From assembly GCA_016705235.1 (NCBI GenBank), contig JADIYP010000001.1, positions 868,001-932,000 of the forward strand: a DNA stretch of 64,000 nucleotides, written 5' to 3'. The position numbers and the translations under genes were made by a program. Below, one piece after another: positions 54,115 to 62,896 of this stretch (the first letter of the stretch is position 1; each line of letters starts with the position of its first letter). This DNA comes from Candidatus Leptovillus affinis (GTDB taxonomy: Bacteria > Chloroflexota > Anaerolineae > Promineifilales > Promineifilaceae). The notes beneath the pieces were generated by a model that had not been told where the DNA came from, ran no database searches, and saw only the letters and a list, made by a program, of their open reading frames with translations.

Positions 54115-54696
54115 TTACTCACACGGCGCGCCAATGCGTATAAAGTCTTCAGCGACCCACCCTTCCTGATTGGTGATGGATTTGACTTTGCGCCACATAA
54201 AACCGCCAGACTCCTGCGCTGCTTCATCCTGGTTCAGGGTCAGGATGGAGCCATCGGGCAAAATGGCGACTTCCGCGCCGCCTGGCGTATCGCGTAGGGT
54301 AAGGCCGTTGCCGGACGTGCCTTCCACCACAGCGCGGCAGATGATGGGCGTGGCGGTGGGCGTAGGAATAGAAACATCTACGGTGGCTGTCATGGTGGGT
54401 GTTGGCGGAAAAGATTCCAGCAAGGGGGTGGGGGTAACGGTAACAACGCCTTCAACATTTTCGCCGGAAACGGCCGTTTCCACAGCCTGCGAGCGTTGGA
54501 ATGTGTAGGCAAAAAAGCCAACTGCGCCCAGGAAAAAGAGCACGCTGCCGATCAACGTGTAACTGGCGCGGCGCAAAATTTCTTCGCGCTCCAGCGTGTA
54601 AAACCGCGCCCCGCCACGACGGATGTCGCGGTAGGTTAGAAAAGCCAAAATCAGGCCAATAAAGGCTAAAACCAGCGGCAGAAGTAACTGGTTCAT
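54115..54696 (-). CDS. Membrane-anchored SH3-domain protein
   Basis: A 193-residue protein with two N-terminal helices (LLLPLVLAFIGLILAFLTY and YTLIGSVLFFLGAVGFFAYT), a Thr/Pro-rich linker, and a bacterial SH3b domain (GLTLRDTPGGAEVAILPDGS, GWVAEDFIRIGAPCE). SH3b domains often bind cell-wall peptides. It overlaps the stop of tsaC by 4 bases (ATGA), so it is translated with it. Confidence 0.82.
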   Translation of the reverse strand: MNQLLLPLVLAFIGLILAFLTYRDIRRGGARFYTLEREEILRRASYTLIGSVLFFLGAVGFFAYTFQRSQAVETAVSGENVEGVVTVTPTPLLESFPPTPTMTATVDVSIPTPTATPIICRAVVEGTSGNGLTLRDTPGGAEVAILPDGSILTLNQDEAAQESGGFMWRKVKSITNQEGWVAEDFIRIGAPCE

Positions 54697-55373
54697 GGGT
54701 TGGTTTGCCTCAGTTGGGCGGGGGAAAGCAGGGCGTGAGCCGGGATGGGGCCTTCGCGCACGATGGCGGGCGGGTTTTGCAGATAGCTGATGATGGTAGA
54801 CGGCCGTTCGCCGGGGCTGGGGCCATCATCCAAAACGATAGATACCAGGCCGTCCAGGGCCGCCAGGGCTTGTTGGCCGCTGAGGGCCGGCGGCTGGTCG
54901 GAAAGATTGGCGCTGCTGGTGGCCAGCGCGCCGCCGGCGGCGCGAATCAGAGCGCGGGCTGCGGCATTGTCGGGGACACGCAGGGCGATGCCCGCGTTGG
55001 GCGATAGGGAAGCGGGCAAATCCGGCCGCTTGGGCACGATGATGGTGAGTGGCCCGGGCCAGAATTGAGCGATGTGCTGGCGCGCCAGCGGCGGAATCTG
55101 CGCGGCGATTTTGTCTAAATCGTCGGAATCGGCCAGGAGAATGGGGATGCCTTTGTCTAGTGGGCGTTGTTTGATCTGGTAGAGGGCGCGAATAGCGGCA
55201 TCGTCCCAGGCGGAGACGCCCACGCCGTAGACCGTGTCGGTAGGGAAAACGACCAGGTGGCCTTGTTGGAGTAAAACGGCCGTCTGTTGAATTGCTTCCG
55301 GGTCAGCCGCCGGTAAAAGGCGAGTTGCCTGGGGGTTTTGTGGGGAAATTGCTCCCCGGGTTCCGGTCTCCAG
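54693..55373 (-). CDS. tsaC: Threonylcarbamoyl-AMP synthase TsaC (Sua5/YrdC)
   Basis: YrdC-fold enzyme that makes threonylcarbamoyl-AMP from Thr, bicarbonate and ATP, first step of t6A. LVVFPTDTVYGVGVSAWDDA, KGIPILLADSDDL, FWPGPLTIIVPKR, ALATSSANLSD and STIISY are family motifs. No ATG or TTG exists ahead of the conserved region. The frame is the same as that of prmC, separated only by its TAA (55377-55379); a CTG at 55373 with GGGAG 9 bases upstream is the best start. A GTG at 55223 would delete the substrate motif. Confidence 0.82.
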   Translation of the reverse strand: METGTRGAISPQNPQATRLLPAADPEAIQQTAVLLQQGHLVVFPTDTVYGVGVSAWDDAAIRALYQIKQRPLDKGIPILLADSDDLDKIAAQIPPLARQHIAQFWPGPLTIIVPKRPDLPASLSPNAGIALRVPDNAAARALIRAAGGALATSSANLSDQPPALSGQQALAALDGLVSIVLDDGPSPGERPSTIISYLQNPPAIVREGPIPAHALLSPAQLRQTNP

Positions 55374-55376
55374 TCT

Positions 55377-56228
55377 TTAATCTCCCGTGTGCGTTGTTGT
55401 TTGCGCCACCACAAATCGATCATGGCCGGCAAAATCAACTTTAATTTCAACCTCAGCGGAGGGAAAACACGCCTGGGCAAGCGCCTGGGCTGCGGCTCCT
55501 TGCCGCCAGCCAATTTCCAAAATCATAATGCCGCCAGGGATAAGTTTGGTGGTGGCCTGCTCCAGTAGTGGTTTGATCAGGTCTAAACCGTCTGGCCCTC
55601 CGAGCAGGGCAACTTGCGGTTCGTGTAATTTTACCCCATCGTCAAGCATCGTCCACTCGCCATCTGTGACATAGGGCAGATTGGCGACGAGCAGGTCGAT
55701 GGGCTGGTTGATGGGTTCCAGAAGTGAGCCGTGATGAAATTGGACGCGGCTCGGAGCCAGCCTGACAGCATTTTGCCGGGCAATCGACAGCGCTGCCAGA
55801 GAAATATCGGTGGCTTGAACGGCCGTTTGCGGCAGATGCCGGGCCAGGGTGATGGCGATGCAGCCGCTGCCGGTCCCCACATCGACGATGCGGATGGGAC
55901 CGCGCCCGTTTGCCCAGGAGAGAGCCATCTGCACAAGCTGTTCGGTTTCGGGTCGAGGAATGAGCACGTCTGGCGTGACGAGGAATTCGAGGTCGTAGAA
56001 AGGGGCGTGGCCCAAAATGTAGGGGATGGGTTCTTTGGCGGCGGCGCGTTGCAGGCTGGCGCGGTATTGTTGGATTTGGACGGCCGTTAGCTGTTCGTCG
56101 TCATGGGCGATGAGGTAGCTGTGGGGAGCCTGGAGGATGTGCTGCAAAAGCAGCCGGGCGTCCAGGTCAGGTGTCGGAGAGGTTGAGAGGAGTGAACGGC
56201 CGTCGGTCAGGGCTTGGCGAATGTTCAT
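55377..56228 (-). CDS. prmC: Release-factor glutamine methyltransferase PrmC
   Basis: A 283-residue SAM methyltransferase that methylates the GGQ glutamine of RF1/RF2. N-terminal helical domain (YILGHAPFYDLEFLVTPDVL; IPRPETEQLV), SAM loop VDVGTGSGCIAITLA, and the active-site motif as ANLPYV where most PrmC proteins have NPPY. The last seven residues (TTTHTGD) extend beyond the usual end. tsaC follows in the same frame right after the stop, the common prmC-tsaC pair. Confidence 0.9.
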   Translation of the reverse strand: MNIRQALTDGRSLLSTSPTPDLDARLLLQHILQAPHSYLIAHDDEQLTAVQIQQYRASLQRAAAKEPIPYILGHAPFYDLEFLVTPDVLIPRPETEQLVQMALSWANGRGPIRIVDVGTGSGCIAITLARHLPQTAVQATDISLAALSIARQNAVRLAPSRVQFHHGSLLEPINQPIDLLVANLPYVTDGEWTMLDDGVKLHEPQVALLGGPDGLDLIKPLLEQATTKLIPGGIMILEIGWRQGAAAQALAQACFPSAEVEIKVDFAGHDRFVVAQTTTHTGD

Positions 56229-56292
56229 GGCGCAAGACGAATCAAGCTACTGCCGCGCAGTGGGCGTGAGGTCTGGGCGGCAAGCGTCCAGA

Positions 56293-57066
56293 TCAGGCAG
56301 CCACGGACACATAGAAAGCGCTTTGCCCGTTGGTTTCTTGTTCATAGACAAATTCGTCAACCTGGAAACCGCACTGGACCAGCAGCGCTTGCAAAGAATC
56401 CACGTTGTACCGCACGCAGTGCAGGGCTGATTTCCACTCGATGTTGCGGTAGTTGGCCGGGTTGACGGTCATGTCGGGCACGTCTTTTTCGGCGAAGGCG
56501 GTGAAGAAGAGACGGCCGTTCTCATTCAAGATGCGGCGCAGTTCAGCCAGGTAGATTTCTACATCGGCCTGGACCATGTGCGAAAAAACGGAGTAGAGGT
56601 AGGCTACGTCGAAGGTGTTGTCGCTGAAAGGGAAACGGAAACGGCCGTCCAATGCCTGTCCCTCAGGATTATACCGGTCGTTCTGCACATCCAGGCGAAC
56701 AAACTGGAAAGAAGGATGAACTGTTTCGATATGCCGTTGGCACCACTCAATGGCTACCGGATTGACATCTAGCCCAGTGTAGGCCAGTTTGGGCAGCGTG
56801 TCTAACAAACCTACCGCCAGGCGGCCAAACCCACACCCCACGTCTAACAGGTTGTCCTCAGCGGTCAGGCTAAAATGGGAAACCAGCCGCTGCGCTTCAT
56901 GCCGCGCCGATTGCAAAAAATAGGCGTCGTCCTGAAATTCTTCGCCGCCGGTGCGCAGTCGCTTGTCGGGTAAGGGCAAGTTTTCATGCCAGACATGGTC
57001 CGGGGCAAAACGGTAATAGAGTTTACGGAGCGATTTTGTTAGATTAGCAGCCATAGTGGGTCTCAT
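56293..57066 (-). CDS. Class I SAM-dependent methyltransferase
   Basis: A 257-residue methyltransferase with SAM-binding LLDVGCGFGRLAVGLLD (about residues 73-90), acidic GLDVNPVAIEWCQRH, and FDVAYLYSVFSHM. The target is unknown; its position among glycan and surface genes suggests a sugar or lipid acceptor. ATG overlaps the stop of the preceding methyltransferase gene by 4 bases. Confidence 0.82.
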   Translation of the reverse strand: MRPTMAANLTKSLRKLYYRFAPDHVWHENLPLPDKRLRTGGEEFQDDAYFLQSARHEAQRLVSHFSLTAEDNLLDVGCGFGRLAVGLLDTLPKLAYTGLDVNPVAIEWCQRHIETVHPSFQFVRLDVQNDRYNPEGQALDGRFRFPFSDNTFDVAYLYSVFSHMVQADVEIYLAELRRILNENGRLFFTAFAEKDVPDMTVNPANYRNIEWKSALHCVRYNVDSLQALLVQCGFQVDEFVYEQETNGQSAFYVSVAA

Positions 57067-57944
57067 GAAACGGCCGTGTCTTTCTGCAGCACAAAAACAG
57101 CCTTAGCAGTAAACATTTCCTGTACAACAGGGAGCCGGTTAACAGGTTGAATTACCTTATTACTAAAAGAACTGGTGCGCCAATTGGGCGGCAGCAGCCG
57201 GGCTGTCACCATGCGCCACCCGTCAACCCGTTCAGCCAGTTCCCGAAAACGCTTGACTGTCAGGTGGCTTACAAAAGGAATCGTAGTTCCATCACCAAGC
57301 GACAGGCGCGTTTCTGGGGGCAGTTGGCTGTTAATCGACTTTCCCTCCGCCTCAAACTGACGCGCCACGTTTAAAACGGTTTCCTCAGAAAAGAAAACCT
57401 GGCACCAGGGAAAGCGAATCCAGTTGACCATATGCGCCCCCCAGGGCGAATAAAACGGCGGGAAATAAGCGTATAAAAACCCACCAGGCTTCAGCACGCG
57501 GGCGCATTCGCGCAGAGTAGGCTCCAACTCATCCACGTGCTCGAACGTATCAGCGGCCACCAGAGCATCGAAACTATTAGCCGCAAACGGCATACAAGAC
57601 GCATCTGCGCCAATAAACCGGGTGCGTTTGGCCAATTCCGGCCGATTCTCGCGCAGCATATCTTGGGTACACTGCGCCTGAGTCACACTAATGTCCAGTC
57701 CTGTTACCGATTCAGCGCCCAGTTCAAACAAATGGGCAATGTTTGCCCCCAACCCGCAGCCGACATCCAGCACATGCCAGCCGGAAAGGTCTAACTCACC
57801 AAAACTGGCAAAAGACCTGGCCGAGCGGCCGGCAAAAAATTGTTGATAGGTCAGTGGATCTTGTTTGGCTTCCAACAACCGCTCATGAGAATCAGGCATC
57901 AGACTGTTCAGAGCGCGTAATAGGGCTTCACCGGATTTAGACAT
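57063..57944 (-). CDS. Class I SAM-dependent methyltransferase (UbiG/COQ5-like)
   Basis: A methyltransferase of about 293 residues. SAM-binding HVLDVGCGLGANIAHLFELG, GLDISVTQAQCTQDML, FDALVAADTFEHVDELEPTL and the post-core KPGGFLYAYFPPFYSPWGAH are visible. A C-terminal extension of about 90 residues probably handles the acceptor, which is unknown. ATG at 57944 is preferred over one 27 bases upstream since GGCGAGG precedes it. No octamer lies between here and 60,525. Confidence 0.82.
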   Translation of the reverse strand: MSKSGEALLRALNSLMPDSHERLLEAKQDPLTYQQFFAGRSARSFASFGELDLSGWHVLDVGCGLGANIAHLFELGAESVTGLDISVTQAQCTQDMLRENRPELAKRTRFIGADASCMPFAANSFDALVAADTFEHVDELEPTLRECARVLKPGGFLYAYFPPFYSPWGAHMVNWIRFPWCQVFFSEETVLNVARQFEAEGKSINSQLPPETRLSLGDGTTIPFVSHLTVKRFRELAERVDGWRMVTARLLPPNWRTSSFSNKVIQPVNRLPVVQEMFTAKAVFVLQKDTAVS

Positions 57945-57954
57945 CTGGCCTCGC

Positions 57955-58575
57955 CTAAGGAGTCTGGACAAGCATCGTTCCCAGGTCTAACACATCGCCT
58001 TCAGCTACTGTGAAAACAATAGTCACTTCATCTTGATCTGCGACCAAAAAGGAATAATCTGGCGTGACAAAGACAAGGGAATACTCGCCTGGTTCAATAT
58101 TTTCAAAAATAAAGCCCCCATTTTTGGGCAAAATAACAAAAGGGGCTTCCTGACGATTCAGGCTTACCACAGGAAAACCTTTCTCTGTGTATTGCATACG
58201 CCCTAAATAAATAATGCTTTCTGGCGGCGCTTCCTGACTCTTTGCATCCACGACAATCCCGCCCACAGTAGCGCCTATTTCTGATGGCGCTAGTTGTAAG
58301 GGCAAATCAGGCTGTGGGATGTTAATAACGGCCTGTGTCGGTTCTTCAACCGGATATCCAGGATTTGGGGTTTCCAATTGCGGTTCAAGACCAGGATAAG
58401 CGGCATCGTCTTGTTCCCCAGCCTGGGAGGTGTTCTCAATTATGGGTGCGCTTATTTCAGTGGGTGCCGCTGTAGGGGAAGAGGCGTCGTTGTTGCACGC
58501 TGTTAGCGCAACAAATCCCAACACAAATAAAGCAGCAATAATCCATTTGGTTTTCTGATACATGCCTGACTCCAA
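57955..58575 (-). CDS. Secreted lipoprotein with carboxypeptidase-regulatory-like domain
   Basis: A 206-residue lipoprotein. Signal peptide with lipobox FVALTAC at about residue 27, a Pro/Thr/Glu-rich linker, and a beta-sandwich (ATVGGIVVDAKSQEAPPESI; FIFENIEPGEYSLVFVTPDY) like the carboxypeptidase regulatory or CNA-B fold. Such domains are structural or adhesive. It is the first gene of the minus-strand run. Confidence 0.75.
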   Translation of the reverse strand: MESGMYQKTKWIIAALFVLGFVALTACNNDASSPTAAPTEISAPIIENTSQAGEQDDAAYPGLEPQLETPNPGYPVEEPTQAVINIPQPDLPLQLAPSEIGATVGGIVVDAKSQEAPPESIIYLGRMQYTEKGFPVVSLNRQEAPFVILPKNGGFIFENIEPGEYSLVFVTPDYSFLVADQDEVTIVFTVAEGDVLDLGTMLVQTP

Positions 58576-58652
58576 ATTAAAATTACCAATTCGGTAAGCT
58601 TCGATCGCTTACTTTAGCAGGTCAATTTTAGCCGATAATGGGAGAGTGTCAC

Positions 58653-58692
58653 AAAAAAACAGCCGGAGCAGCGCTGCTCCGGCTGTTTTTTT
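58653..58692 (-). terminator. Intrinsic terminator, near-perfect palindrome
   Basis: ACAGCCGGAGCAGC pairs with GCTGCTCCGGCTGT, flanked by A and T runs. It lies 24 bases after the stop of the repeat-domain secreted protein and can also act on the other strand. Confidence 0.92.
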
Positions 58693-58715
58693 AATGTACT
58701 GTTAGAGTAACAGCT

Positions 58716-60080
58716 TTAGGGGCAGGTGTAGTTAACGCCAACGTAGTTGCGGGCGATACCAGCGGTTGTGTTCGCGCTAGAAGCCAAAACCAACATCGGT
58801 TGACCATTCGTGCTTTCCAGAGAAGCGCCGCCGTAGAATCCCAAGGCTGTGGCTGCATCGGTGGGCATGTAGATGGTCAAAGGAGAATTGGCCGGGACCG
58901 AGTAGGTCTTGGTGGCATCGGGCGTGGCCGGGTTGGAGCTGGAGTAGGTAATCGTGACCGACGAAGCAGACGCGCCGAGGTTCAAGATATTGATACCAGT
59001 TTTCCAGCTTGTGCGGTTGTGAACGACCGGCAGGGCAACGCAAGAGCTACCAGCGGAGGAAACAGCGCCTTCGTAAGCAAACGCAACATTGTTGCCGTTG
59101 CCATCAACACGAGCCGAGGAAACAACCACAGCGATGTCAGCAGCGGTAGAAGAAACGACGGCCGAACCGAAGACACCACTTGGCAGACCAGCCGGTTGAT
59201 AGAAGGTGTACATCTGACCAGGTTGCAGTGTTTGCGGGGCGGTGGTCCATGGGCCGCCAGCAACGCCGTTGGAGCTGGTGTATTCAACGGTAACATCGGT
59301 AGCCACGGCGCCACGGTTGACGACATTGATACCGGAGTTGAATTTATTGAAGTTGTTGTAGAACAAGGGCAGCAGAATTTCGGCGCCTTGTTGATCGGCG
59401 GTGAAGGCGCGGTAGGTCAGTTCAGCTTTGGCGGCCGGGCCGGTGCCTTTGTCGCGGATAGCAATGGCCGTGCCAGCTAACGGGCCGGAGCCGGTCACAA
59501 CAGCGCCACCAAAGTCATTGCCGAAGGCCGCGTAGTCAGCCAGGTCAAAAACTGCGTAGGACATGGGCTGGATATTGGCCGAGTCGGTTGCGGCGGGGGT
59601 TGTGACGCCTTGTTTGAAGAATTCGATGTTAACAGTTTGGGCGCTGTTGTTGGCGTTCTGGATAACCAACTGCGAGGTGTAGCTGCCATAGTTGCGATAA
59701 ATCAGGGGGAAGCTCAATTCGGCGGCGGGGACAGAAGTGCCTACGTAGTCATCACCCAATTTTTCCGGGCTGTCGGTCAGACCGACGGTTGCGGCAACCG
59801 GTACATCCGAGCTGACCACGGCCGAATATTGGCCGGCGGGCAACGTGGTGGATGGAATGTTGGGGATGTAGAAGTTAACGGCGCCAAATGCTGAAATATT
59901 TTCAGAAACGGAACCGGGGGAGGATCCGTCAGCGGCATAGAAGGTGACAACCACAGAACCGGCGCTGTTCGACAGGTTAACGACGTCGATACCAGTTGTG
60001 GTGGCCGCAAATGCTGTGGCGAAGCTTAACAGGCCAATCAGCAGGGCTAATACGACAACAAACATAACACGTTTTTTCAT
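58716..60080 (-). CDS. Secreted protein with four beta-sandwich repeats
   Basis: A 454-residue exported protein. Signal peptide KKRVMFVVVLALLIGLLSFA ending FAATT. Four repeats of about 90-110 residues follow, each starting with a GIDVVNLS/LVIQNANN/GINVVNRG/GINILNLG strand and ending with a PVAATV/GTAIAI/DIAVVV/PMLVLA strand. There is no enzyme motif. One Cys is at the start of the fourth repeat and one in the terminal VNYTCP. It is probably an abundant surface or matrix protein: AAAGGAG ribosome site and a strong terminator. The ATG at 60080 is chosen for the ribosome site and signal peptide. Confidence 0.78.
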   Translation of the reverse strand: MKKRVMFVVVLALLIGLLSFATAFAATTTGIDVVNLSNSAGSVVVTFYAADGSSPGSVSENISAFGAVNFYIPNIPSTTLPAGQYSAVVSSDVPVAATVGLTDSPEKLGDDYVGTSVPAAELSFPLIYRNYGSYTSQLVIQNANNSAQTVNIEFFKQGVTTPAATDSANIQPMSYAVFDLADYAAFGNDFGGAVVTGSGPLAGTAIAIRDKGTGPAAKAELTYRAFTADQQGAEILLPLFYNNFNKFNSGINVVNRGAVATDVTVEYTSSNGVAGGPWTTAPQTLQPGQMYTFYQPAGLPSGVFGSAVVSSTAADIAVVVSSARVDGNGNNVAFAYEGAVSSAGSSCVALPVVHNRTSWKTGINILNLGASASSVTITYSSSNPATPDATKTYSVPANSPLTIYMPTDAATALGFYGGASLESTNGQPMLVLASSANTTAGIARNYVGVNYTCP

Positions 60081-60244
60081 TGTAACATCTCCTTTCGACA
60101 TATTTATTACTTGGAAAAGCTTAGTACAGACTGATAATACCTGAAGACTCAATGGGTTGTCGATAATCCATTGGGAGTATTGGACCAGAGTAGGGACTGT
60201 TTTAGGGTGATCTGTTCGGGGTATTTAGGCTGACAGGTTTGTTT

Positions 60245-61714
60245 TTAGGGGTCGATCTCGTTTATGGGTCGATTTCTGGCGAATAGTTGTTTCAGGTAGA
60301 CGCGATCTTCCACAGTAAAGGCGCCGGTAATGAGGATAACGCCGCCATAAGCCAGGCCGCCGACAAGAATGGGTATGAGGATGAATTGCTGGCGCAGCGG
60401 CCACATGACAAGGGCCATCAGGCCGGAGGCAACTATCGGACGCAGGAGGATGGGCAGCAGATTGTTGGGCATCAGGCGGCGTTGGACGTAGATGTTGGTG
60501 AGCCAGAAAGCGAGGAAGGCGGCTAACGGCCGTGCAAAAGCCGGCCCATAAATCCCATAAAGCGGCAGCAGCCATAGATTCAACCCGAGGTTAAACAACA
60601 TGGTCAGGCCGGTTATCCAACCCAGTTGTTTTTGGCGATTGTTTACCAGCATCAGCCGGGCGTTGGGGATGTGCAGAAAGGTGAAAAAGACCTCCCAAAT
60701 CATCAGCGCCAGAGCCGGCGCGGCCGGGGCAAAAGAGTCGGTAAATATGAGCGTGATGATGGGTCCGGCTAACACGCAAATAACCACGGTGATAGGTAAA
60801 ATGCCGATGGTGATGTATTGGTAGAGTTTGTGATAGAAGTGGGGAAGTTTATCTGGTGAGTGGGTGTGGTAGCGGGCCATGAGGGGGTATACGGCCGTTC
60901 TCACCGCCGCCGATAACATCAAAATCCCCATCAACAAGGTTTGCGCCGCGCCATAGTAACCCAACTCCGTTTCCGACAGGTACAGTGAGACCAGGAACGT
61001 ATCTTGTTGGGCATTGATGTTATAAAAAATGCCGATCATGATAAAGCCGGGAATTTGGCGCAGTTGCTCCAGCGTAAAGCGCAAACTGAACCGGGTTGGC
61101 AGTTCTTGCGGAAAGGTCCGGTACAGGCGCATGAGTGCCGGGACAAAAACAAACAGGCTCAGGGTGCTGCCGATGGGAATAATCCAGGCGGTTGTGACCA
61201 CATTTTGCGTTACCATCAGGAGCAGCACGCCGCCGAACAATTTGACGCCGCCGTTAACCACGGCCGCCAGCGTCGGAACCCCTAGCTTTTCGTAGGCGAT
61301 GAAGATGGATTCGAAGAGGACGTAAGCCGCTTCGGCAAAAATCGCCAGGCTGTAGATGAGGATGACGGCGATGGCCTGCTGGCTGTAAGGCAGCGGCAGG
61401 CCCAGCACGCCGACAGCCAGCAAAACAAATGCGCCCAGCGCCAAAACAAGGCGCAGCGCCATAAAATTAACCAGGTATTGATTGCTGCTGTTGCGCCGGG
61501 GAGCCGCTTCGCGCACCAGCAGGTCGTCTAACCCCCAGGCGGAGAAGGCCAGCGCCAGCGTGAGGTATGTTTTGCCCAGGCGGAATACGCCGGCTTGCTC
61601 TGGTCCCATCATGCGGCCGATGATTATAAACAGCAGCACGTCGCTGAATTTGGCGATGATGCGGGTGACAAAAGCCAGAGCGGTGTTGCTAAAAAGACGC
61701 TGGGTGGGGTTCAT
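60245..61714 (-). CDS. Polysaccharide flippase (Wzx/MATE-like)
   Basis: A 489-residue membrane protein with about 12-14 helices, oligosaccharide flippase family. N-terminal LFSNTALAFVTRIIAKFSDV and GRMMGPEQAGVFRLGKTYLT are characteristic. It turns lipid-linked glycan units across the membrane. Gene order with the aminotransferase, sulfotransferase and glycosyltransferase upstream forms a surface polysaccharide cluster that continues past the window edge. Confidence 0.87.
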   Translation of the reverse strand: MNPTQRLFSNTALAFVTRIIAKFSDVLLFIIIGRMMGPEQAGVFRLGKTYLTLALAFSAWGLDDLLVREAAPRRNSSNQYLVNFMALRLVLALGAFVLLAVGVLGLPLPYSQQAIAVILIYSLAIFAEAAYVLFESIFIAYEKLGVPTLAAVVNGGVKLFGGVLLLMVTQNVVTTAWIIPIGSTLSLFVFVPALMRLYRTFPQELPTRFSLRFTLEQLRQIPGFIMIGIFYNINAQQDTFLVSLYLSETELGYYGAAQTLLMGILMLSAAVRTAVYPLMARYHTHSPDKLPHFYHKLYQYITIGILPITVVICVLAGPIITLIFTDSFAPAAPALALMIWEVFFTFLHIPNARLMLVNNRQKQLGWITGLTMLFNLGLNLWLLPLYGIYGPAFARPLAAFLAFWLTNIYVQRRLMPNNLLPILLRPIVASGLMALVMWPLRQQFILIPILVGGLAYGGVILITGAFTVEDRVYLKQLFARNRPINEIDP

Positions 61715-61735
61715 GTGGTCTGTGGCGCACGGCCG

Positions 61736-62896
61736 TTACCCGGACACTAGGTCTGTCGCGGTTGGTTTAAATGTGCCAATGGTTTCGATGACGGCCGTTT
61801 GCTCCCGTTCGGTCAGATCATTAAAAAATGGCAGCCGCAGCAGCCGGTCGGAAACCGATTCTGTTACCGGACAGTCACCTTCTTGCCCGCCCATTTTGCG
61901 CCCCATTTTGGATAGGTGCAGCGGCACATAATGAAATACGCTTTGGATGCCGTGAGTTTTCAGGTGGTCGATGAGCGCCGTGCGATAAGCCAGGGAGGGC
62001 GTGAGCAGGTAATACATGTGGTAAGCCTGTTCGCAGGTGTGGGGGATGTACGGCCGTGTCACTCCCTGCCCTTCCGCCCAATCCGCCAACGCCGCGTCAT
62101 AAAACTGCCACACCTGGCGACGTTGGGCCTGGATCATCTCGCGGGACTCTAACTGGGCCAATAAAAACGCGGCCAGCAAATCGGCCGGCAAATAGCTGGA
62201 ACCGGATGATACCCAGGAATATTTATCGACCTGCCCGCGAAAGAATCGGCTGCGATCTGTCCCTTTTTCGCGGAAAATTTCGGCCGCTTCGATAAATTGC
62301 GGGTCGTTGATCACCAGCGCGCCGCCCTCGCCGCAGGTGAAATTTTTGGTGTCATGGAAACTTTGCGTCGCCAATGCCCCAAATGTGCCCAGGTAACGTC
62401 CTTTGTATTTGCCAAAAAGACCGTGGGCAGCATCCTCTACCACCTGGATGCCGTGCCGCTGCGCCAACGCCAGAATGGCGTCCATTTCGCAGCCCACACC
62501 GGCGTAATGCACCGGAATAATCGCTTTGGTGCGCGGTGTGATCAAGGATTCGAGCTGGGTTTCGTCCATGTTCAGGGTGTCGGGGCGAATATCGGCAAAG
62601 ACGATTTGCGCGCCGCGCAGCACAAACGCGTTGGCGGTGGAGACGAAGGTAAACGAGGGCAAAATGATCTCGTCGCCGGGCTGAATGTTGAGCAGCAGGG
62701 CGGCCATCTCCAGGGCATGGGTGCACGAGGTGGTGAGCAGCACGCGCGGCGCGCCCAGCGCCTGTTCCAGGTAGGTGTGGCATTTTTTGGTGAAGGGGCC
62801 GTCGCCGGACAAACGGCCGTTCCCCATCGCCTGCCGCATGTATTCAAATTCGTTGCCGGTCAGACTGGGCCGGTTAAAGGGAATGGTTATAGACAT
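61736..62896 (-). CDS. DegT/DnrJ aminotransferase, WecE/RffA-like
   Basis: A PLP-dependent sugar aminotransferase of about 386 residues. N-terminal IPFNRPSLTGNEFEYMRQAM and GRLSGDGPFTKKCHTYLEQA are close to dTDP-4-oxo-6-deoxy-D-glucose transaminase (WecE/RffA, giving dTDP-4-amino-4,6-dideoxygalactose). PLP contacts: VEDAAHGL and the Schiff-base Lys in SFHDTKNFTCGEGGAL. Start at 62896 or 62908; it overlaps the end of the sulfotransferase gene. It supplies an amino sugar to the surface glycan. Confidence 0.88.
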   Translation of the reverse strand: MSITIPFNRPSLTGNEFEYMRQAMGNGRLSGDGPFTKKCHTYLEQALGAPRVLLTTSCTHALEMAALLLNIQPGDEIILPSFTFVSTANAFVLRGAQIVFADIRPDTLNMDETQLESLITPRTKAIIPVHYAGVGCEMDAILALAQRHGIQVVEDAAHGLFGKYKGRYLGTFGALATQSFHDTKNFTCGEGGALVINDPQFIEAAEIFREKGTDRSRFFRGQVDKYSWVSSGSSYLPADLLAAFLLAQLESREMIQAQRRQVWQFYDAALADWAEGQGVTRPYIPHTCEQAYHMYYLLTPSLAYRTALIDHLKTHGIQSVFHYVPLHLSKMGRKMGGQEGDCPVTESVSDRLLRLPFFNDLTEREQTAVIETIGTFKPTATDLVSG

